From the NCBI RefSeq assembly GCF_016102005.1, contig NZ_JACFPL010000005.1, positions 62,001 to 126,000 of the forward strand: a stretch of 64,000 nt of DNA. The letters are read 5' to 3'. Position numbers and translations under genes: made by a program. Source of the DNA: Bifidobacterium choladohabitans (lineage in GTDB: Bacteria; Actinomycetota; Actinomycetes; Actinomycetales; Bifidobacteriaceae). Position 1 is the first letter of the stretch, and each line of letters begins with the position of its first letter. The notes under the pieces are model-generated. The model had not been told where the DNA came from and did not search any database. It saw only the letters and a list, made by a program, of their open reading frames with translations. This document shows positions 26,014-35,098 of the stretch, in pieces.

Positions 26014-26097
26014 ACCTTCATCCTCGTCTGCGATAGTATTACGTTCGAGTCTAACCGCTACTATGGCTTAGTAGATCTACTGAAGGAGAATAACCTC

Positions 26098-26517
26098 ATG
26101 GCAGAGCATCAACTCCATGATGACGAAGACCAGGCGGTGGACAAGGCCAAGACCGCCGACACTGGCGAGGATGCCGAGGACGAGGAGTACGGCCTGTCCA
26201 TGGACAAGGTGGAGGCCGTGCTCAACCAGAGCGTTGACAAAAAGCACATGACTCCGCAGATGCGCCGCATCGTGGAGCGTCAGGAGGAGAACACCCGCCG
26301 CGTGGAGGACACCATCAAGAGCACCAAGGCCAATCCGCGCTGGTTCGTGCCCCTCTTCGTCACGCTGATGGTGGTGGGCCTGATCTGGATCGTGGTCTAC
26401 TACATCTCCTCCGCCAGAGGCAGCGTCTTCCCCATCCCCGGCATCGGCAACTGGAACCTTGCCGTGGGCTTTGGCATTCTGCTGATCGGCTTCCTCATGA
26501 CCATGTGGTGGCACTGA
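26098..26517 (+). CDS. crgA: Cell division protein CrgA
   Basis: 139 aa. An acidic N-terminal half is followed by the CrgA core: NPRWFVPLFVTLMVVGLIWI (helix 1), the conserved external loop with PIPGIGNWN, and a second helix ending in MTMWWH. CrgA recruits PBPs and other divisome proteins to FtsZ. ATG 26098 is preceded by AAGGAG; the frame is open further upstream but overlaps the promoter region of the divergent DUF881 gene. The N-terminal extension (about 75 residues) is longer than in mycobacterial CrgA. Confidence 0.94.
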   Translation: MAEHQLHDDEDQAVDKAKTADTGEDAEDEEYGLSMDKVEAVLNQSVDKKHMTPQMRRIVERQEENTRRVEDTIKSTKANPRWFVPLFVTLMVVGLIWIVVYYISSARGSVFPIPGIGNWNLAVGFGILLIGFLMTMWWH

Positions 26518-26539
26518 TCCAGCCGCATTGTTCTTCAGG

Positions 26540-26578
26540 AACCCCGCAACCGTCCAGGCACGGCTGTGGGGTTCTTCG
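26540..26578 (+). terminator. Terminator after crgA
   Basis: Arms 26540-26552 (AACCCCGCAACCG) and 26561-26573 (CGGCTGTGGGGTT) form a 13-position stem with one G-T pair and one mismatch, 22 bases after the crgA stop. Confidence 0.7.
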
Positions 26579-26648
26579 TATACCCATCCACACCTGAGCG
26601 TCAGGCTTGCGTGGATTCAAATCCACCGTTTCGAGACCGGAGCCAAAG

Positions 26649-26815
26649 TTATCCACAATCGCCCGAATTCCTCGTGGGCAGTCTGAGACACTCGTCCACA
26701 ACCCTACTGCTGATTGGGTTCTGTCTTCATTTATCCACTTTTTACAGGCATATATGCACCAGTTCTGAATACTTATTCCCAGGTTATCCACACGATTGTC
26801 AACAAATGTGGATAG
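26649..26815. other. DnaA-box cluster in an AT-richer gap
   Basis: Within the 341-nt gene-free gap 26518-26858 there are two perfect DnaA boxes TTATCCACA (26649-26657 and 26784-26792), two with one mismatch (26731-26739 ttatccact; 26807-26815 tgtggatag on the other strand) and a weaker one at 26692-26700 (tcgtccaca). The stretch between the third and fourth is AT-rich (tttatccactttttacagg, catatatgc). dnaA and dnaN are not in the window. It may be a DnaA-titration or regulatory site, or an actual origin. Confidence 0.6.
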
Positions 26816-26858
26816 ATGACATCCATGTCATTTGACCAGAGGAGGCGGGTACTGATTT

Positions 26859-27692
26859 TCAGAGCATGGGATTGAACATGTTGCAGCCCAGAGCCAGCAG
26901 GACCAGGGCCGCCAGGAAGATCAGCGTGGGCAGCAGCCAGGAGAGCAGACCATGCACCCGAGAGCCGGGCCGGCCCATATGCAGCAGGGCCAGCATGAAG
27001 AGGCCGCCGACGATGAACCCGCCAACGTGGTCCTGCCAGGCGATGCCGGGCACGAACAGGGGCATGCAGAAGTTGATGCCCATCCAGACCACCAAGGAAA
27101 GGATGTCAATCCCCAGACGGCGGTAGACCACCAGGATGGCGGCGAAGAGTCCGAAGAGCGCGCCCGAGGCCCCGATGGCCGACGTACCCCATCCATTGGG
27201 CGCCAGGACAGCATAGACCATCAGACCCAGGTCTCCGCCCAGCCCGCTGATCATGTAGAGGGCCAGGAAACGTCCATGCCCTATCAGATTTTCCAGGACC
27301 GGCCCCACAACCCAGAGGGTGATCATGTTGAAGAGGATGTGCGAGACATTGGTGGCGTGCAGAAAAATGTTGGTCACAAACATCCAGGGCTCATGAATGG
27401 CCGCAATCGGCACGAAGGCCCAATAGCCCAGCAAAAGCCGCTGATAGCGAAGGGGAGCCAGCAGGTACAGGGCCATCTGGATGACCCAGGCCACTATGCA
27501 GATCAGGGTGATGGCTATGGTCACCACCGGCGCATGGTCACCCCAGTACCGCCGGATCCATCCCAGCGGCCCCCGACCGTTTCCTCCGCCTTTGAAACTG
27601 GTTCCCATGCCATTGACCATGAACCATACCTTACCTGACCGTCCGGCCTGGGTGTGCGGTTTCCGTGCCTCAATGGCACCGATGCGCCCCAT
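26859..27692 (-). CDS. Rhomboid-family intramembrane serine protease
   Basis: 277 aa with six or seven membrane helices. The catalytic Ser lies in IGASGALFGLFAA (GxSG motif) and the His in WQDHVGGFIVGGL. It cleaves transmembrane proteins; natural substrates are unknown. Family members near crgA and pknB are common in actinobacteria. The start is uncertain: ATG 27692 has only a weak ribosome site, whereas ATG 27620 (AGGTAAGG upstream) would give 253 aa and remove an atypical N-terminal stretch. Confidence 0.9.
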   Translation of the reverse strand: MGRIGAIEARKPHTQAGRSGKVWFMVNGMGTSFKGGGNGRGPLGWIRRYWGDHAPVVTIAITLICIVAWVIQMALYLLAPLRYQRLLLGYWAFVPIAAIHEPWMFVTNIFLHATNVSHILFNMITLWVVGPVLENLIGHGRFLALYMISGLGGDLGLMVYAVLAPNGWGTSAIGASGALFGLFAAILVVYRRLGIDILSLVVWMGINFCMPLFVPGIAWQDHVGGFIVGGLFMLALLHMGRPGSRVHGLLSWLLPTLIFLAALVLLALGCNMFNPML

Positions 27693-27773
27693 AGTTCGCC
27701 GCTTTCTACTAGGATGATGACTAGGTCGGTCGAAGTGGGCAGGACCGACGAAAGTCGTCGAAAGGAGCCAAAC

Positions 27774-28004
27774 ATGGAGAATTCATCTTCAAACGGCTGG
27801 AAGTTCTTTGCACTGCTCTTCGGCACGCTGCTGGCCGGCGTTGTCGCTCTGTTCGTATACAAGCAGCAGAACCCGGATTACGATCCCTGGGAGGAGCCCT
27901 GGGAGAACAGCTCATCGCCAGTCGACCTGGGCCTGGCCAAGGATGAGGAGGACAAGGGATCCGAGGATCCTGAGACCCCTCTGCAAGCGGGCGCACAGGC
28001 CTGA
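27774..28004 (+). CDS. Small single-pass membrane protein
   Basis: 76 aa. Short N-terminus, one helix (residues 9-29, WKFFALLFGTLLAGVVALFV), then an acidic cytoplasmic or external tail (WEEPWENSSSP... DEEDKGSEDPE). A good ribosome site (AAAGGAG) precedes ATG 27774, and a textbook terminator follows. It is divergent from the rhomboid gene. I do not recognise a named family; function unknown. Confidence 0.8.
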   Translation: MENSSSNGWKFFALLFGTLLAGVVALFVYKQQNPDYDPWEEPWENSSSPVDLGLAKDEEDKGSEDPETPLQAGAQA

Positions 28005-28018
28005 CCGTTCCGGTCGGG

Positions 28019-28068
28019 AAGGAATCCGACCCAGCGTCAAGGACGTGAGGGCAACGGATTCCTTTTTT
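28019..28068 (+). terminator. Rho-independent terminator
   Basis: AAGGAATCCG (28019-28028) pairs with CGGATTCCTT (28055-28064) and runs into a six-T tract (28063-28068), 15 bases after the small membrane protein gene. Confidence 0.85.
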
Positions 28069-28137
28069 CATGCCTGAATTCGGCCCGGCTGCAACCTGCT
28101 GGACACGCCTGTTGGGGCGGCGCGCCACAATGGAGCC

Positions 28138-28557
28138 ATGAGCGCCATACGGGAAGCAGACATGGAAGAAGGCCGCCGGGATTTTCTGGCCTGGCGGGAT
28201 GCAGCCAAGGAGGCCGCGAACAATCTGGGTCCGGGGGGCGACCGACTGTCAGTGGCCCCGCAAACCGACAGGCGCAGCAAGGCCATGGCTGTCCGCTATT
28301 CCCTGCACATGCTGGAGATCAAGGCCCCCGGCCCCGGCGTGGAGGTCAGGGTGGCCCCCTGGGGAGCCGTCAAGATTCTGGACGGACCGGCATCCGACCC
28401 GCATAACCTGACCCCACCCGACGTAATCGAGCTGGACCCTGATGTCTGGCTGCGGCTGGCCGCCGGCATCACCAGCTGGAGCGAAGAAACCACTGCAGGG
28501 CATATCAGCGCCGTAGGCGAGCGCGACGATCTGCACGAACTGCTGCCCCTGGTATGA
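28138..28557 (+). CDS. Sterol-carrier-like (SCP2/MDMPI C-terminal type) protein
   Basis: 139 aa, soluble. It has the actinobacterial 'sterol carrier family' pattern: KAMAVRYSLHML, RVAPWGAVKI, TPPDVIELDPDVWLRLAAG, and GHISAVGERDDLHELLPLV. Related short proteins are conserved next to DUF3073 genes in actinobacteria, as here, but no ligand or reaction is established. It ends 6 nt before the stop of the convergent DUF3073 gene. Start at ATG 28138 by position; the ribosome site (GGAG, partly GGAGCC) is close to the ATG. Confidence 0.75.
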   Translation: MSAIREADMEEGRRDFLAWRDAAKEAANNLGPGGDRLSVAPQTDRRSKAMAVRYSLHMLEIKAPGPGVEVRVAPWGAVKILDGPASDPHNLTPPDVIELDPDVWLRLAAGITSWSEETTAGHISAVGERDDLHELLPLV

Positions 28558-28563
28558 GGCCGG

Positions 28564-28947
28564 CTACTTGCTCGACGACCCCTTGGCTGCAGTCTTCTGA
28601 TCCTTGCGGTGTTTGAGCGCGCTGGGCACGGGAATGGGAATGCGCTTGTGGGGCTTGGGCGTGGCTGGCATCTCCCCGGAGGTGGCCTTGGCAGCAGCCT
28701 CGGCGGCCCACCGGGCGTAATCGTCCAGATCATCGTCCGCGGAATCCTCGGGGTCCTGGCCCCCCGATTTGCGAGAATCCGGCTTGGAGTATTCCTCTTC
28801 AACCATTTTGAAGGGATCTTTGCCCCTGGTTCCGGGTTCCTTGCTGCTGAGCTCTTTGGCCAGCTCGTCGTAATCCGTGTCCGTTGTCAGATATTTGAGC
28901 TTCCGGGCTATTTTCGTCTGCTTAGCCTTCTGACGTCCGCGGCCCAT
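28564..28947 (-). CDS. DUF3073 domain protein
   Basis: 127 aa, highly charged. The start MGRGRQKAKQTKIARKLKY is diagnostic of DUF3073, a small actinobacterial family of unknown role; the conserved part covers about residues 1-60. The C-terminal half is a Lys/Pro-rich tail (PKPHKRIPIPVPSALKHRK) with no recognisable fold. The open frame extends 12 codons upstream, but ATG 28947 matches the family start and has AAGGGGG five bases before it. Confidence 0.9.
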   Translation of the reverse strand: MGRGRQKAKQTKIARKLKYLTTDTDYDELAKELSSKEPGTRGKDPFKMVEEEYSKPDSRKSGGQDPEDSADDDLDDYARWAAEAAAKATSGEMPATPKPHKRIPIPVPSALKHRKDQKTAAKGSSSK

Positions 28948-29100
28948 CCGACCCCCTTCGCCAGGTAACGTGCACTTAGGCAACTTGAATGTGAATTTGC
29001 ATCATTTATGAGAGTACCACCTGAGCATCTTGTCGGCTCGGACTTTTACCATAAAAGCAATTCCCAGAAGGACATTCGGCACGACGGCAAGGGTGGGACC

Positions 29101-30186
29101 ATGCAGGAAGAAGTCACAGCGGCAGGCAACGAGATCAGCGACAGCTTCAGAGCCGCCAAGCATCGGTCCGACCAGGTGCTGGCCGAACTGGACAAGAATC
29201 CGAGCCGCTACACCATGCTGACCGGCGACCGCCCGACCGGCAGGCTCCACCTGGGCCATTACTTCGGGTCCATCCGCGAGCGCGTCCAGATGCAGAATCG
29301 CGGCGTGCACACCAACATCGTCATCGCCGACTACCAGGTCATCACCGACCGGGACACCACCGAGCACATCCGCGACAACGTGCTCAACCTGGTGCTGGAC
29401 TATCTGGCTGCGGGCATCGACCCCAGGAAGACCATGATCTTCACCCACTCGTCCACCCCGGCAGAGAACCAGCTGCTGCTGCCCTTCCTCTCCCTGGTGA
29501 CCGAGGCCGAGCTTCACCGCAACCCCACCGTCAAGGCCGAGATGGAGGCCAGCGGCCACGCCCTGACCGGTCTGCTGCTAACCTACCCGGTCCACCAGGC
29601 CTGCGACATACTCTTCTGCAAGGCCAACGTCGTGCCCATCGGCAAGGACAACCTGCCGCATGTGGAGCTGACCCGGACCATCGCCCGCCGCTTCGACGAG
29701 CGCTACCCCGGCGAAGCCCCGGTCTTCCCCGAGCCTGATGCCATCCTGTCCGACACCCCTGAGATCCCGGGTCTGGACGGCCGCAAGATGAGCAAGTCCT
29801 ATGGCAACTCCATCATGCTGGGCGCCACCGCCGAGGAGACGGCCAAACTGATCCGCAAGTCCCCCACCGACTCCGAGCGCAGGATCACCTTCGACCCCGT
29901 CAACCGCCCCCAAGTCTCGGCCCTGCTGACCACAGCCGGCCTGGTGACCGACCGGAGGCCCGAGGAAATCGCCGAGGAGATCGGCGATGCCGGCTCGGGC
30001 GCCCTCAAGGCCTATGTGACCAAGTCGGTCAACGAGTTCCTGGCACCCCACCGCGAGCGCCGGGCCGAGCTGGCCAAGGACATGGACACCGTGCGCGACA
30101 TCCTGGTCGAGGGCAACAAGCGCGCCAACCAGATAGCCGAGGAGACCCTTGATCAGGTCCGCTCGGCCATGGGCATGCGCTACTAG
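29101..30186 (+). CDS. trpS: Tryptophan--tRNA ligase
   Basis: 361 aa. Class I aminoacyl-tRNA synthetase with the HIGH-type motif PTGRLHLGHYFG (about residue 45) and KMSKS in LDGRKMSKSYGNS (about 225). It charges tRNA-Trp. ATG 29101 (GGTGGG upstream) is chosen over an in-frame ATG at 29008 because the extra 31 residues are not family-like. It overlaps the convergent ThrE gene by 4 nt at the stop. The order trpS next to ppc in opposite context is familiar in bifidobacteria. Confidence 0.95.
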   Translation: MQEEVTAAGNEISDSFRAAKHRSDQVLAELDKNPSRYTMLTGDRPTGRLHLGHYFGSIRERVQMQNRGVHTNIVIADYQVITDRDTTEHIRDNVLNLVLDYLAAGIDPRKTMIFTHSSTPAENQLLLPFLSLVTEAELHRNPTVKAEMEASGHALTGLLLTYPVHQACDILFCKANVVPIGKDNLPHVELTRTIARRFDERYPGEAPVFPEPDAILSDTPEIPGLDGRKMSKSYGNSIMLGATAEETAKLIRKSPTDSERRITFDPVNRPQVSALLTTAGLVTDRRPEEIAEEIGDAGSGALKAYVTKSVNEFLAPHRERRAELAKDMDTVRDILVEGNKRANQIAEETLDQVRSAMGMRY

Positions 30187-32078
30187 ACGTCGTACCGCCA
30201 GGAGCGGTCGGTCAACACCCGGGCCGTGACCAGGCCGATGGGCAGGCAGATGATGACCATGAAGGCCCGGAAGGCCCAGTCCAGGGCGTTGAGCGTATTG
30301 AACTGCCCCAGGTAGAACATGGCCCGGTACATATACAAGCCGGGCACCATGATGACGATTGAGGGCACGGTCAGGCTGATTCTTGGATAGCCCAGGTGGG
30401 GCGGCAGCAGGCCGTGACGGACCGAGGAGCGCCAGACCGTGGCCAGCATGCCGGCCAGGAAGGCACCCAGGAAGGCGGCCATCTCCGGAGGGACATGGAG
30501 CAGGTCCTGCATCTCCAGGCGCATGGTGTCGGTCAGAGCACCGATGACGGCGGCCACCAGGGCCATGCGCTGGGGCGAGTTGAAGAGGACCGAGAAGCCC
30601 CAGACCCCGCAGAAGGCCGCAATCATGCGCAGGCCGGCCATCAGCCAGGGGCTCAGGTTCATGGGTTCAAAGCCCTGGGGGTTGAGCATGACCATCCGCG
30701 CCACGGCCCATCCGCCCAGTGTGGCCACCAGGATGATCGAGAAGGCGTAGGTGATGCGCTGCACCCCGGATGGGAAGTCCAGCTTGGCGATGTCCAGGCC
30801 GCCGGTGACCAGGGGGAAGCCGGGAATGACGAAGAGGATGGCCCCGATGTAAGCCGTGTCGTGCTTGAGGGCCACCGGGTCGAAGATGCCCACCAGCCTC
30901 AGCGTGCCGACACAGGCCAGGGCGGCGATGATGACCGCCACCCCGGTGGCGAAGAACTGGTTGATCCGCCTGCCCAGCATCTGACGGCGCACCCACTGGC
31001 CTATGCCAGCGCCGACGAAGGCTCCGGCCATGTCATAGGGGCCGCCGCCCAGCAGGAAGACGAAGGCTGCGCAGGCCACGGCCGAGGCGAAGCCCGAGAA
31101 GAGGGGCGAATAGAGGGGTTTGCGTCGCTCGATCAGGTCCAGGCGTTCGTGCGCCTGCCGGACTGTGATGCCACCCCTAGCCTGTGGCTTTGGGGACGCG
31201 GGCTTGTCAGAGGAGGCAGGCCGCCCAGCCGCAGAATCGCGCCCCCGGCTGGTTGCAGAAGATTCAGTGGCTGCAGAACCGGCGGCACTCGAATCTGAAT
31301 TCTCAACCGCATCGGCAACAGAAACGGAAGCAGACCTGGAATCTTCGGAACCATCCGAGGCCGTGGTGGTCGGCATGGCCTCCGAACGAGGCGTGGAGCC
31401 TACAGTGCCCAGACCGGCGGCCGTCCTGGTGTCCATGGCCGCCGCATCGATCCGGTTCTGGCTGATCTCGTCCTCGTTGTGTACGACGGTGGCCACCGCA
31501 TCCTTGAGCGCCTCGGCAGCATCCTGGTCCTGGGCCAGCACCTCCTTGACAGCCTTGCGGGCCGCCGCGTAGACGTTCGGCTCGTCCAGGTTGTCCACCA
31601 GCTCCCGGGAGACCACCGTCATGGCGTGGTAGGTCCCCGCCTGCCCGCACTTGACGCTGAGCCAGTCCGCGAAGTGCTCCAGCAGCCAGATCCGCTCGGT
31701 GTTGACCCCGGTGGTGGGCAGGTCCACCACCTCGGTGATGCGGGACACACCATCCGTGCAAGTAGCCTCGATGTCCGTCAGGTTCACGTCGGCCCGCACA
31801 TGCACGCCCATGGGGTAGGCAATCCTATGCATCATCTCGCGCACGCGGAAGCTTCCCGTGCCGGCCCCCAGCTCCAGCATGCCCACCCGCACAATCAGGC
31901 TGGTCTTGGCCGCTATGCAGGCCTCGACGATGGGCTTGTCGTAATCGCGTTCAATGTCCTCCATGTCCAGCGGAATGGAGTGGGTGTGGTACTTGCTTAC
32001 CCGTCTGACCTCGGCTGCGGTCCTGCCGCGATAGCCGTCCTTGGAACTCCTGCTCTTGAATTTCACACCCACATTCAT
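30183..32078 (-). CDS. ThrE-type threonine/serine exporter with long internal linker
   Basis: 631 aa. The N-terminal DUF1212 (ThrE) domain covers about residues 30-195 (LELGAGTGSFRVREMMHRIA, ADVNLTDIEATCTDG). About 90 Ser/Ala/Glu/Asp-rich residues (about 209-299) follow, then ten membrane helices (about 320-625) that include the ThrE_2 domain. Fused DUF1212-ThrE_2 proteins export threonine and serine in Corynebacterium. The linker is much longer than usual and at DNA level shows a rough 15-nt periodicity (see findings). Start at ATG 32078; the plus-strand ppc gene is divergent. Confidence 0.88.
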   Translation of the reverse strand: MNVGVKFKSRSSKDGYRGRTAAEVRRVSKYHTHSIPLDMEDIERDYDKPIVEACIAAKTSLIVRVGMLELGAGTGSFRVREMMHRIAYPMGVHVRADVNLTDIEATCTDGVSRITEVVDLPTTGVNTERIWLLEHFADWLSVKCGQAGTYHAMTVVSRELVDNLDEPNVYAAARKAVKEVLAQDQDAAEALKDAVATVVHNEDEISQNRIDAAAMDTRTAAGLGTVGSTPRSEAMPTTTASDGSEDSRSASVSVADAVENSDSSAAGSAATESSATSRGRDSAAGRPASSDKPASPKPQARGGITVRQAHERLDLIERRKPLYSPLFSGFASAVACAAFVFLLGGGPYDMAGAFVGAGIGQWVRRQMLGRRINQFFATGVAVIIAALACVGTLRLVGIFDPVALKHDTAYIGAILFVIPGFPLVTGGLDIAKLDFPSGVQRITYAFSIILVATLGGWAVARMVMLNPQGFEPMNLSPWLMAGLRMIAAFCGVWGFSVLFNSPQRMALVAAVIGALTDTMRLEMQDLLHVPPEMAAFLGAFLAGMLATVWRSSVRHGLLPPHLGYPRISLTVPSIVIMVPGLYMYRAMFYLGQFNTLNALDWAFRAFMVIICLPIGLVTARVLTDRSWRYDV

Positions 32079-32270
32079 ACTCCACCCGGGTCACGTGCCC
32101 TTGCACCGGCGCATGGGACCATGAAACGTATTCGACCCGAAAGCGTCCTAGAATGGGCCGCGAGCCATCGAACCGAAGGCTGTGGGCCTGCAACGCCGAC
32201 CACCAATAACCGCGGAGGAGCCGTGGAATGGTCGAAGACCGGGCAACCTGCGATTCGACAAGGAGGACTG

Positions 32271-35030
32271 ATGACAGATAGTAATCAGCAAATCACGGCT
32301 GCCGATGCGACCCTGGTCACGTCCGGCACCGGGACCAAGGGGCCGGAGGAACGCAAGCTGCCTCAATCGTTGGATGAGGACATGGCCTTGTGCCTGCGGC
32401 TGCTCAGGGATGTGTTGGGGGAATTCGATCAACAGCTGCTCAAGCGGTTCGACTCCCTGCGCGAGGACGTGATGACGGCCAGCGCCGAGCACTTCAACCG
32501 CCACCCCTCGGACCCCGTGCCTGACGAGGACGGCCTGTCCAAGGCCGTGGCCCTGATCGACGACACCTCAATCAAGGATTCCCAGCTGCTGGCCCGCGCC
32601 CTAACCACCTACTTCCACCTGGCCAACCTCTGCGAGGAGAACTACCGGGTGAAGGTCCTGCATGAGCGCGAGGGCAAGGTGGACCTGAAGGTCAAGGGCA
32701 CCGACCCCATCAACGAGATGACCAGCGCCTACAGCCAGCTCCTTCAGGAGATGGGCCCGGCCAAGGCCTCGGAGCTGCTGGAGAAGCTGGAGTTCCACCC
32801 CGTCTTCACCGCCCACCCCACCGAGGCGCGGCGCAAGGCCGTGGAGGGCAAGATCCGGCGCATCGCCAACCTGCTGGCCGTTCGCCGCGGCCTGGGCGGT
32901 TCCGAGCTGGAGGAGAACGAGCGTCTGCTGCACAACGAGATCGACGCCCTCTTCCGCACCTCGCCCATCGCAGCCAAGAAGCCGACGCCCGTCGAGGAAG
33001 CCAACACCATTCTGGACATCTTCGACGCCACGCTCTTCGAGACCATTCCCAAGGTCTACCGCCGCTTCGACGACTGGATGCTGGGCAAGAAGGCCGGCAT
33101 GGTCAAGCCCGTCTGCCCCGCTTTCTTCCACCCGGGCAGCTGGATCGGCTCCGACCGCGACGGAAACCCCAATGTGACCGCCAAGGTTTCGCGCAAGGTG
33201 GCGCGCAAGTTCTCCGACCACATGCTTGAGGCGCTGGTCAAGGCCACCACCACCGTGGGCCGCAACATGACCATGGAGGTGACCACCACGCCGCCCAGCC
33301 CCGAGCTGAGGAGCCTGTGGAGCCACCAGAAGGAGATGAGCGAGCGCCTGACCGATCGGGCCACCACCATCTCGCACAACGAGCTGCACCGGGCCGTGGT
33401 CCTGGTCATCGCCGACCGTCTGCAGGCCACCATCCAGCGTGATGCCGACCTCATGTATGCCGACTGCGACGACTTCATCGCCGACCTGCGCGTGGTCCAG
33501 GACTCCCTGGCCAAGGCGGGTGCGGTCCGTCAGGCCTACGGCCCCCTGCAGGATCTGATCTGGCAGGCCCAGACCTTCGGCTTCCACATGGTGGAGATGG
33601 AGTTCCGCCAGCACTCCCTGGTCCACGCCCGCGCCCTGGAGGACATCCGCGAACACGGCCTGCACGGCGAGCGCGGCGAGCTGCAGCCCATGACCCACGA
33701 GGTGCTCGACACCTTCCGGGCCCTGGGAGCCATCCAGAAGCGCAACGGCCAGAAGGCCGCCCGCCGCTACATCATCTCCTTCACCAAGTCGGCGCAGAAC
33801 GTCAAGGACGTCTACGAGCTCAACCGGCTGGCCTTCGAGCATGCCGAGGACGTGCCGGTCATCGACGTGATTCCCCTGTTCGAACAGCTGGAGGACCTGC
33901 AGAACTCGGTGGACGTGCTGGAGGAGATCATCAAGATCCCCGAGGTCCAGGCCCGGCTCAAGGAGACCGGCAACAAGATGGAGGTCATGCTGGGCTACTC
34001 CGACTCCTCCAAGGACGCCGGCCCCGTCTCGGCGACCCTGGCCCTGCACTCCGCCCAGGAGCGCATCGCCAAGTGGGCCGAGAGCCATGACATCGACCTG
34101 ACCCTCTTCCATGGACGCGGCGGCGCCGTAGGCCGTGGCGGCGGCCCTGCCAACCGTGCCGTGCTGGCCCAGCCTGTGGGCTCGGTCAACTGCCGGTTCA
34201 AGCTGACCGAACAGGGCGAGGTCATCTTCGCCCGCTACGGCAACCCGGTCCTGGCCATCCGCCACATCGAGTCCGTGGCCGCAGCCACCCTGCTCCAGTC
34301 CGCGCCCAGCGTGGAGGAGCGCAACACCACCATGACCGAGAAGTACGCGGACATGGCCGACGAGCTGGACCAGGCCGCCCACGAGCGCTTCCTGGACCTG
34401 CTGCACACGCCGGACTTCGCCCCCTGGTTCTCCATCGTGACGCCTCTGAACGAGATCGGCCTGTTGCCCATAGGCTCACGACCCGCCAAGCGCGGACTGG
34501 GCGCCAAGTCCCTGGACGATCTGCGGACCATACCCTGGGTCTTCTCCTGGGCGCAGGCCCGCATCAACCTGGCCGCCTGGTACGGCCTGGGCACCGCCTG
34601 CGAGAAGTTCGGCGACCTGGAGACCATGCGTCAGGCCTACGAGGAGTGGCCCCTCTTCAGCACCTTCATCGACAACATCGAGATGAGCCTGGCCAAGACC
34701 GACGAGCGCATCGCCAAGATGTACCTCTCCCTGGGCGACCGGGACGACCTGAGCCAGAAGGTCCTCTCGGAGATGGAGCTGACCCGCAAGTGGGTCCTGC
34801 AGATCGTGGGCGACGAGTGGCCCCTGCAGCACCGCCACGTGCTGGGCCAGGCCATCCGGATCCGCTCTCCGTATGTGGATGCCCTGTCGGTGACTCAGGT
34901 GCGCGCCCTGCGGGCCCTGCGTCGTCGCAACGACAAGGAGGAGCTCAGCAAGAGCCAGCAGGCCGACTTCATCTACCTGATCCTCTGCACCGTTTCGGGA
35001 GTCGCCGCCGGCCTGCAGAACACCGGCTGA
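32271..35030 (+). CDS. ppc: Phosphoenolpyruvate carboxylase
   Basis: 919 aa, full length. It converts PEP and bicarbonate to oxaloacetate, the anaplerotic route in bifidobacteria. Signatures: FTAHPTEARRKAVEGK (catalytic His), GSWIGSDRDGNPNVT, GYSDSSKDAG, FHGRGGAVGRGGGP (catalytic Arg/His loop) and the C-terminal QNTG required for activity. ATG 32271 has AAGGAGG six bases upstream; the frame is open for about 790 nt further upstream but that is the shadow of the divergent ThrE gene. Confidence 0.97.
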   Translation: MTDSNQQITAADATLVTSGTGTKGPEERKLPQSLDEDMALCLRLLRDVLGEFDQQLLKRFDSLREDVMTASAEHFNRHPSDPVPDEDGLSKAVALIDDTSIKDSQLLARALTTYFHLANLCEENYRVKVLHEREGKVDLKVKGTDPINEMTSAYSQLLQEMGPAKASELLEKLEFHPVFTAHPTEARRKAVEGKIRRIANLLAVRRGLGGSELEENERLLHNEIDALFRTSPIAAKKPTPVEEANTILDIFDATLFETIPKVYRRFDDWMLGKKAGMVKPVCPAFFHPGSWIGSDRDGNPNVTAKVSRKVARKFSDHMLEALVKATTTVGRNMTMEVTTTPPSPELRSLWSHQKEMSERLTDRATTISHNELHRAVVLVIADRLQATIQRDADLMYADCDDFIADLRVVQDSLAKAGAVRQAYGPLQDLIWQAQTFGFHMVEMEFRQHSLVHARALEDIREHGLHGERGELQPMTHEVLDTFRALGAIQKRNGQKAARRYIISFTKSAQNVKDVYELNRLAFEHAEDVPVIDVIPLFEQLEDLQNSVDVLEEIIKIPEVQARLKETGNKMEVMLGYSDSSKDAGPVSATLALHSAQERIAKWAESHDIDLTLFHGRGGAVGRGGGPANRAVLAQPVGSVNCRFKLTEQGEVIFARYGNPVLAIRHIESVAAATLLQSAPSVEERNTTMTEKYADMADELDQAAHERFLDLLHTPDFAPWFSIVTPLNEIGLLPIGSRPAKRGLGAKSLDDLRTIPWVFSWAQARINLAAWYGLGTACEKFGDLETMRQAYEEWPLFSTFIDNIEMSLAKTDERIAKMYLSLGDRDDLSQKVLSEMELTRKWVLQIVGDEWPLQHRHVLGQAIRIRSPYVDALSVTQVRALRALRRRNDKEELSKSQQADFIYLILCTVSGVAAGLQNTG

Positions 35031-35051
35031 TCCCCGCTTGACAGTTTAAGG

Positions 35052-35098
35052 ATGAGGCCCCGTTCTCTTGCAGATAGCAGGAGGCGGGGCCTCATTAC
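35052..35098 (+). terminator. Terminator after ppc
   Basis: ATGAGGCCCCG (35052-35062) pairs perfectly with CGGGGCCTCAT (35085-35095), 21 bases after the ppc stop; the tail is only weakly T-rich. Confidence 0.75.

Noticed and set aside
28984-29100. T-box or other leader upstream of trpS
   Set aside because: No T-box sequence or specifier-loop structure could be recognised; the leader is short.
31479-32270. Upstream extension of ppc by 264 codons
   Set aside because: It lies opposite the ThrE gene with no ribosome site; PEP carboxylase starts at 32271 with AAGGAGG.
32601-34406. 601-codon minus-strand frame
   Set aside because: Antisense shadow of ppc with compositional bias only.
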